From Lactuca virosa (lineage: Eukaryota; Streptophyta; Magnoliopsida; Asterales; Asteraceae): a stretch of 64,000 nucleotides of DNA. This document shows, in pieces, positions 59,164 through 64,000 of the stretch; the stretch's first letter is position 1; each line of letters starts with the position of its first letter. Both the position numbers and the translations under genes were made by a program. The notes beneath the pieces are model-generated. The model had not been told where the DNA came from. It did no database searches and saw only the letters and a program-made list of their open reading frames with translations. The stretch lies in assembly GCA_928212115.1 (NCBI GenBank), contig CAKMRJ010005523.1, forward strand, positions 249,704,668 to 249,768,667. Direction: 5' to 3'.

Positions 59164-61108
59164 AGAACCCTATAGCCCTAGCTAATTTCAAATTCATAGA
59201 AGAATGCATACCTTTTGATTGTTGTAGTAAACAATCAGACAATCCTTCTTGAAATACCTTTGGAAGCTAGCACCAGAAATCTCGTGCCTCTGATGGTTCG
59301 CACCCAAACCCTAGCAACTAGGAAACTTGAAGAGAAGAGAGGGAAGGAACAAATTTTGACTGCCTCTTAGCTAGAATGAATTGTCCGAAAAATGTAGGCT
59401 AATGGTCCCTATTTATAACTGATAGGAAAACCCTAGATAAACCTCACTTGATTAAAATAACAATATGTCAAATCAAGTAATTATCTGGTTTCCTAATTAT
59501 CTACAAGGCACATTCTAGAACCCTAAGGAAGCCTCTAATTTCTAGCCATCCTAGGACTATTCTAGAATCCCTCTCTTGTTCAACTATTGAACAATTACAG
59601 CTTAGGTCCTTGTAAATTAATTCTAATTAATTTCTGATTAATTCTTAATTAAACAATAATATTTCTAATTAGTATATTATTTTCAAAATATATTAACAAA
59701 TCATTTATTGCTATTTATTAATCATATAATAAATCAGTCTCTCTTTCTCTCTCTCTCCCTCTAAAAGTCACCCTATTCAATTACCAGGTTTGTGAAACAT
59801 CCCAAAAATCAAGCCCAAAAATTTCGTTTTTAAACCATTAAATAAACCATAGTTATGAAAATCATTTCCTCAAAAAATATAAGTCATAGCATTCCAACAT
59901 CGATCAGAGTAATATCAAAACATCAGAGTAAACATCCCAGGCTAAACATAAAGGTGTGTGCGATGCAGTCATCCCGAGCTCTTCTCTTTGCAACTGGAAG
60001 TACCTGAAACCAAAACTGTCAATCGTAAGCACGAAGCTTAGTGAGTTCCCCATACTACCACATATCATACACATAACCACATATACTGGGCCCCCGCCCC
60101 AACATCGGACCCCGCCCGACATCAGACTCTATCCAGCATCGGGCCCCGCCCGGCATTAGGCCCCGCCTGGCATCGATCCCCGCTCGGTATACAGATATGT
60201 TTCTCTTAGGCCCCGCCTGTCTCTGGGCCTCGCCTGCTATACGCATACAACAATATCACATAATCATACTAGCACGTAAAGAAACATACTCTAGATGTAA
60301 ATCATGTCCTAAGGCCTCGCCTATCTTGGGCCACTCCCTTGTCCTGCTACTGATGAGTCATGGAACCCCGTCCACACTCCTGTTGGTAGTGAGATATGAG
60401 CCCCCGCCCACACTCACTTCTCTCCTATCACCGGCCCCTGCCCTACTCTGCTAATGATGAGATATGGAACCCCATCCATACTCAGCTAGTGATAAGATAC
60501 GGGACCTCGCCCACACTCACCTCCCTACCAGGCACATACAAGTATCACACAGACAACAAGCATAATCTAACATGCAAACATTCCTCGGGCTTTCCCGACA
60601 TCAAACCTTAGTCCGGAATAACATACATATAAACCTTCCTCGGGCTTACCCCGGCATCGGACCAAAGTACGAAAGAATATAAACATTCCACAGGCTTACC
60701 CCGACATCGGACCGAAGTCCGAAAACATACAAACAGACACATGCAAGAATCACAAAGACACCAAGCATACAAACATTCATCGGGCTTGCCCCGGCATCGG
60801 ATCGTAATCCGGAACATATAACATAACTAATGCCAAAGGCTAACCCCCAGGTCTTCCTACCATACATAAACTAAATGGGCCGGCATTGTGGTCGTAGACC
60901 CATGCAAACAGTGAGTAGACTCACCTTGCACTGCTGAAGTCCTACAGATAATCCTCTGGCTGCTAACTGGCAATTCCCGAGCTGCTAATCCTTCGGCTCC
61001 CCGAGCTATCAATACCCAAATAACACTTAGTCCAAAATCTAATAATCCTTCTTAGGGTAAAATGACCATTTTACCCCTGGTAAAAGTCAATCATTCTGGG
61101 CTGACTCA

Positions 61109-61337
61109 ACTCATCGAGTTGGCCTATCAAGTCGCCGAGTTCTATAACTCAAATTTCTGAAATCGCGACCCAACTCGCTTAGTCATCCCCCCTGACTCGC
61201 CAAGTTCCCTGGCTACTCATAGTCACGATTAAGCGAGTCAACTCGTCGAGTCATCCTCAGACTCGTCGAGTTCTACCATATCCAGAATCGGGACAACTCG
61301 TCTCAACTCGTCGAGTTCCTCTATGGACTCGACGAGT
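61109..61337 (-). promoter_or_regulatory. Two internal dyad quartets ACTCGTCGAGT
   Basis: The first (decayed) starts at 61109, 61130, 61173 and 61195. The second (nearly perfect) starts at 61241, 61261, 61306 and 61327. Spacings are 21/43/22 and 20/45/21 bp. Confidence 0.78.
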
Positions 61338-62100
61338 TTCCCTGTCTGTTTGGGCCATCTGAACGGATTGAGCCCCTACACTTCAGATCTAAACTTCTTG
61401 CTTTCCATACACACTGGAAACGTCCAATTAAGGGTAAAGTTTCCAACTTTAACCCTTAATACCCTCATTTGACGGGTTTGGCTCAAACCCTAACTCTTTA
61501 GAACTTAGATCTTGGTCCACAAGTCATCCACACTCCATATTAAAGCATACAAACAGAGATCTAGGCCTTAGACATCATTTGAACACGTAAAGCTTCTGTC
61601 TTTTCCTCCATGCATGGCCCTTTGGGCTTAAAAGGGCCAAGATGACATCTTAGAGCCTGCATGGGGGGCTCCAATGGCATAAAGTTGGCACCTTTATGCC
61701 ATAACAGCCCTTAATGATTCCAGATCTAAAGGTATCCTTGCTTGGGACATCCATATCCCAAGGATCAAGCTTCTTGGGCCAAAAACCCACTAAAGTGAAA
61801 ATAAGGAGATCTAAGAAACTACTAGGCAAGTTAGAAGCTTAATTACCAGAAAATGATGAGGATAGAAGGAAGTCTATGGATCTACTATCTTCTCCTTGAA
61901 CCCTTTAGCTTCTTCTCCTTCCACAAGCTTCAAGAACACAAAAAGATCACTCAAAAATGGCTCATAAGCTCACAAATGCATTAGGGTTTCTGAAACTAGG
62001 GTTTGAACAATGGAGGCTGGAAATGAGGCTGAAATGTGGGGATTAGGATGCTTAAATAGGGTACACAAACCCGGATTTAGGGATTGCCAAACCCAGACCA

Positions 62101-62201
62101 ACTCGTCGAGTTGGTCCTCCCCAACTCGTCGAGTAGGTCCCTCCACCCGCTTCCCAAAATGGCTCCTACTCGTCGAGTTATCCCCCATGGACTCGACGAG
62201 T
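62101..62201 (-). promoter_or_regulatory. Promoter-proximal dyad quartet ACTCGTCGAGT
   Basis: Exact dyads start at 62101, 62124, 62168 and 62191; the last reads ACTCGACGAGT, the complement of the others. Spacing 23/44/23 bp. The nearest dyad is 40 bp from the TATA-like box at 62051-62060. Confidence 0.82.
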
Positions 62202-62342
62202 AGACCTTCAAAGTGCAAAGTATCTTTCCTTCATTAGAACTCTAGATTCCGGGTGTTACAGTTTGAGAGCAACCCAAACGGACTTTGTTAAGAATTCAAG
62301 TATATACCAATTTAGTTATTGGCTTAGACACCTAATCCAACA

Positions 62343-63239
62343 GTCTCCCACTTGGATAAGTCTATAACTACAATTTTCAGTATAACTTCTAAATTATCAG
62401 CAAATGGTGCTTCCAAAAGTAACTCCAGTCTCTGATCTGATCAAACATTAGTCCTAAGATAAGTGATCAAATATTCCTTCATTCTACAAGATATCGTATG
62501 GACACGAGACATGGATTAGAATCAATCTCATTGTCTACAATTTTGTTTCCCGATTTCTCGATTTTTTATGACATCATAAGACTTCTAATTGAACACATCA
62601 ATTTAGTCCTGCCTGGGCCCAACACTATTAGTCAACACCAAATACCTGAGGGGCCCAAAGATATCGCTTTTCCCATTAGGGCAAAAGGAACGAAACTTTG
62701 ACTCATATGCTTGTATCCTTTACTCATCAAATCATACATGACAATATGTTTAATTACACGAAGTTACTGATGCATTTTCTCAATACCAATATACAACCGA
62801 TTTGTAAATTACAACTATTATATCTCCATTTTAAGAGTATAAGATATTATCATCTCATATTTACTAGTGATAGAATCCATGAAGTAATTCTTTGAGCGTG
62901 GGTTTGTCCAATACTCAAATCTCCATTTTCTAAGTACACATGAATGTTGTAGCAACATAATTGCTATGTCTAAACTCCTTAGACAATCTACAATCCAATT
63001 TCATGACAATCTTCATTCACTACTTACTTCCTAAAGTATGATCGATTGTGGATCTTTGTATAATCAAATTATTCAGGAAGTAAAACATGAAAAACAAAAC
63101 ACAAGAATAAATAATCGACAAAGGCAATAAGAAAACTCATAAAAAATCTCTATTATTTAATCACCAAAATCAATTATATATATTTTGTTACAAGTTTCAA
63201 ACTAATCATCTAACTACTAAAACTAATATCATATATCAA
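62343..63239 (-). other. COP3 polypurine tract and 3' untranslated stretch
   Basis: GTCTCCCACTTGG (62343-62355) is followed by about 880 bp without coding support, similar to the same interval in COP1 and COP2. Phrases such as TTTCCCGATTT, GGGCCCA and AGATATCGCTTTT recur in all three. Confidence 0.75.
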
Positions 63240-64000
63240 ACCAATGCTCTTAGCATGTTGACTATGTTTAACCCTACTCAGAGCCTTTGTGAGAGGATCT
63301 GCATGATTATTATCTGAAGACACTCAATTTACTATGAGATGACCTTCTTTAATTCTATGTCTGATATAATGGTACTTTCTATCGATATGTCTTGATTTAC
63401 CATGATCTATCGGTTCTTTGGTCAAAGCAACTGCTCATTCATTATTACAGAAAAGTTTCATTGGCTCCTGAATGCTCAGAACTACTCCGAGATCACCGAT
63501 GAAGTTCTTTAGCCAAGCCGCTTCCTTTGACGCATCACTAACTGCTATGTACTATAATTCACAAGTAGAATCATCCACCGTGTCCTGCTTGGAACTTTTC
63601 CAAGTAACTGCTCCTCCATTTAAGATAAACACCCAGTCAGATTGAGAACAAAGATTGTCTCTATCTGTTTGAAAGTTGGCGTCACTATACCCACTTACTC
63701 TCATTGTATCACTGCCACCAAGGACTAGAATCAGATCCTTTGCCCTTTGCAGATACTTGAATATGTTCTTCACTAGTGTCCAATGAGCTCTACCAAGATT
63801 TCCTTGAAAACGACTGACCATGCTTAAAGCAAAAGACATATCAGGGCGAGTACACGTCATAGCGTACATGATCGATCCTACAGCCAAAGCATATGGGACT
63901 CGACTCATTTCTTCTATCTCTTCATCTGTACTAGGACTTTGAGTCTTACTCAACTAGGCACTACTCTGAATAGGTAGCTCTCCTTTCTTGGAATTTTCCA
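63240..64000 (-). pseudogene. COP3 RT end and RNase H
   Basis: Minus-strand coding similar to COP1 18942-19700. 63953-63552 is open and contains ALAVGSIMYAMTCTRPDMSFALSMVSRFQGN. Continuing to about 63240 are the RNase H segments (KNFIGDLGVV, DHGKSRHIDRKYHYIRHRI, ADPLTKAL) with at least one stop near 63440. The upstream part of pol is outside the window. Confidence 0.85.

Larger units (their letters stand above)
59793..62260 (-). mobile_element. Solo gypsy LTR (ACTCGTCGAGT family) inside the COP3 LTR
   Basis: A 2468-bp LTR, plus TGAAACATCCC to GGGTGTTACA, with a perfect 5-bp duplication GTTTG at 59788-59792 and 62261-62265. Sense is minus. It carries the hairpin box (60026-60051), a GC-rich minisatellite (about 60090-60240), and further CGGGCTTRCCCCGRCATCGG-type repeats (60590-60800). 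Two internal dyad quartets (61109-61205, 61241-61337), AAAGTT hairpins (about 61431-61458 and 61676-61700), a TATA-like CTTAAATAGG (62051-62060) and a promoter quartet (62101-62201) complete it. Confidence 0.94.
59164..62342 (-). repeat. COP3 3' LTR, split by a solo gypsy LTR
   Basis: Two parts, 59164-59792 and 62266-62342, become continuous once the solo LTR and one GTTTG copy are removed. Ends CCTAATCCAACA. An interrupted CT tract is at 59738-59762. Confidence 0.88.
59164..64000 (-). mobile_element. COP3: copia element running off the window
   Basis: A minus-strand copia related to COP1. The 3' LTR (59164-62342) lacks about its first 50 bp at the junction with GYP2 and is split by a solo gypsy LTR at 59793-62260. 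Polypurine tract GTCTCCCACTTGG follows at 62343, then a 3' untranslated stretch and RNase H/RT-end coding from about 63240. The rest lies beyond 64000. Confidence 0.88.

Overview
This window looks like pericentromeric or otherwise gene-free heterochromatin of a dicot plant. Every base I can assign belongs to transposable elements, their decay products, one satellite array or microsatellites. I found no host protein gene, tRNA or rRNA. The plant assignment rests on the families present: Ty1/copia and Ty3/gypsy elements with initiator-Met tRNA primer sites, a Tekay-type chromovirus with a chromodomain, an Athila-like element, and a CACTA (En/Spm) element with a PF03004-like protein. The TGTAAC...GTTACA gypsy LTRs resemble what I remember from Asteraceae such as lettuce (Lactuca), but that is a guess I cannot test here.

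Layout, left to right. (1) 1-16295: a minus-strand Tekay-type gypsy element (GYP1). Its left LTR carries a plus-strand copia element (COP-A, 845-5794), which itself carries a solo copia LTR (2964-3741). Its gag is split by a solo gypsy LTR (10797-13156). (2) 16296-33136: a 130-bp satellite array interrupted by two minus-strand copia elements, COP1 (17343-25070, young and nearly intact) and COP2 (25150-32534, older and decayed). (3) 33137-36578: a CACTA remnant with a multi-exon pseudogene and one good terminus. (4) 36579-40515: a partial minus-strand gypsy with gag but no pol (GYP3). (5) About 40516-48350: a plus-strand Athila-like remnant containing a coding-free LTR retrotransposon (43226-46746). 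(6) 48360-49309: microsatellites and an unassigned stretch. (7) 49310-59163: a second gag-only minus-strand gypsy (GYP2), with a solo gypsy LTR (52298-54570, itself carrying a hAT-like foldback MITE) and a solo copia LTR (55594-56350) inside. (8) 59164-64000: the start of a third minus-strand copia (COP3), whose LTR is split by a solo gypsy LTR (59793-62260). Most insertions are confirmed by 5-bp or 8-bp target duplications.

The most interesting signals are non-coding. First, unrelated gypsy LTR families each carry their own 11-15-bp dyad (ACTCGTCGAGT, CCACGTCGTGG, CCACGGCGTGG, CTCACGACGTGAG, GTACGC-NNN-GCGTAC). These sit in quartets with almost fixed geometry: two pairs, 20-23 bp apart within a pair and about 64-73 bp between pairs. 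One quartet ends about 40 bp upstream of the TATA-like box in four families, and another lies about 0.7-1.1 kb further in. Second, the copia leaders of COP1 and COP2 carry two tandem hairpins with near-identical 22-nt loops containing the self-complementary GGTTAACC, on different or covarying stems; this suggests an RNA dimerisation or packaging element. Third, gypsy LTRs share two further structured motifs. Fourth, GYP2 and GYP3 share a non-coding block in place of pol, including an internal polypurine tract.

All element proteins are broken, so the region is probably not mobile by itself. COP1, with about 10 LTR differences in 766 bp by eye, is the most recent dated insertion.
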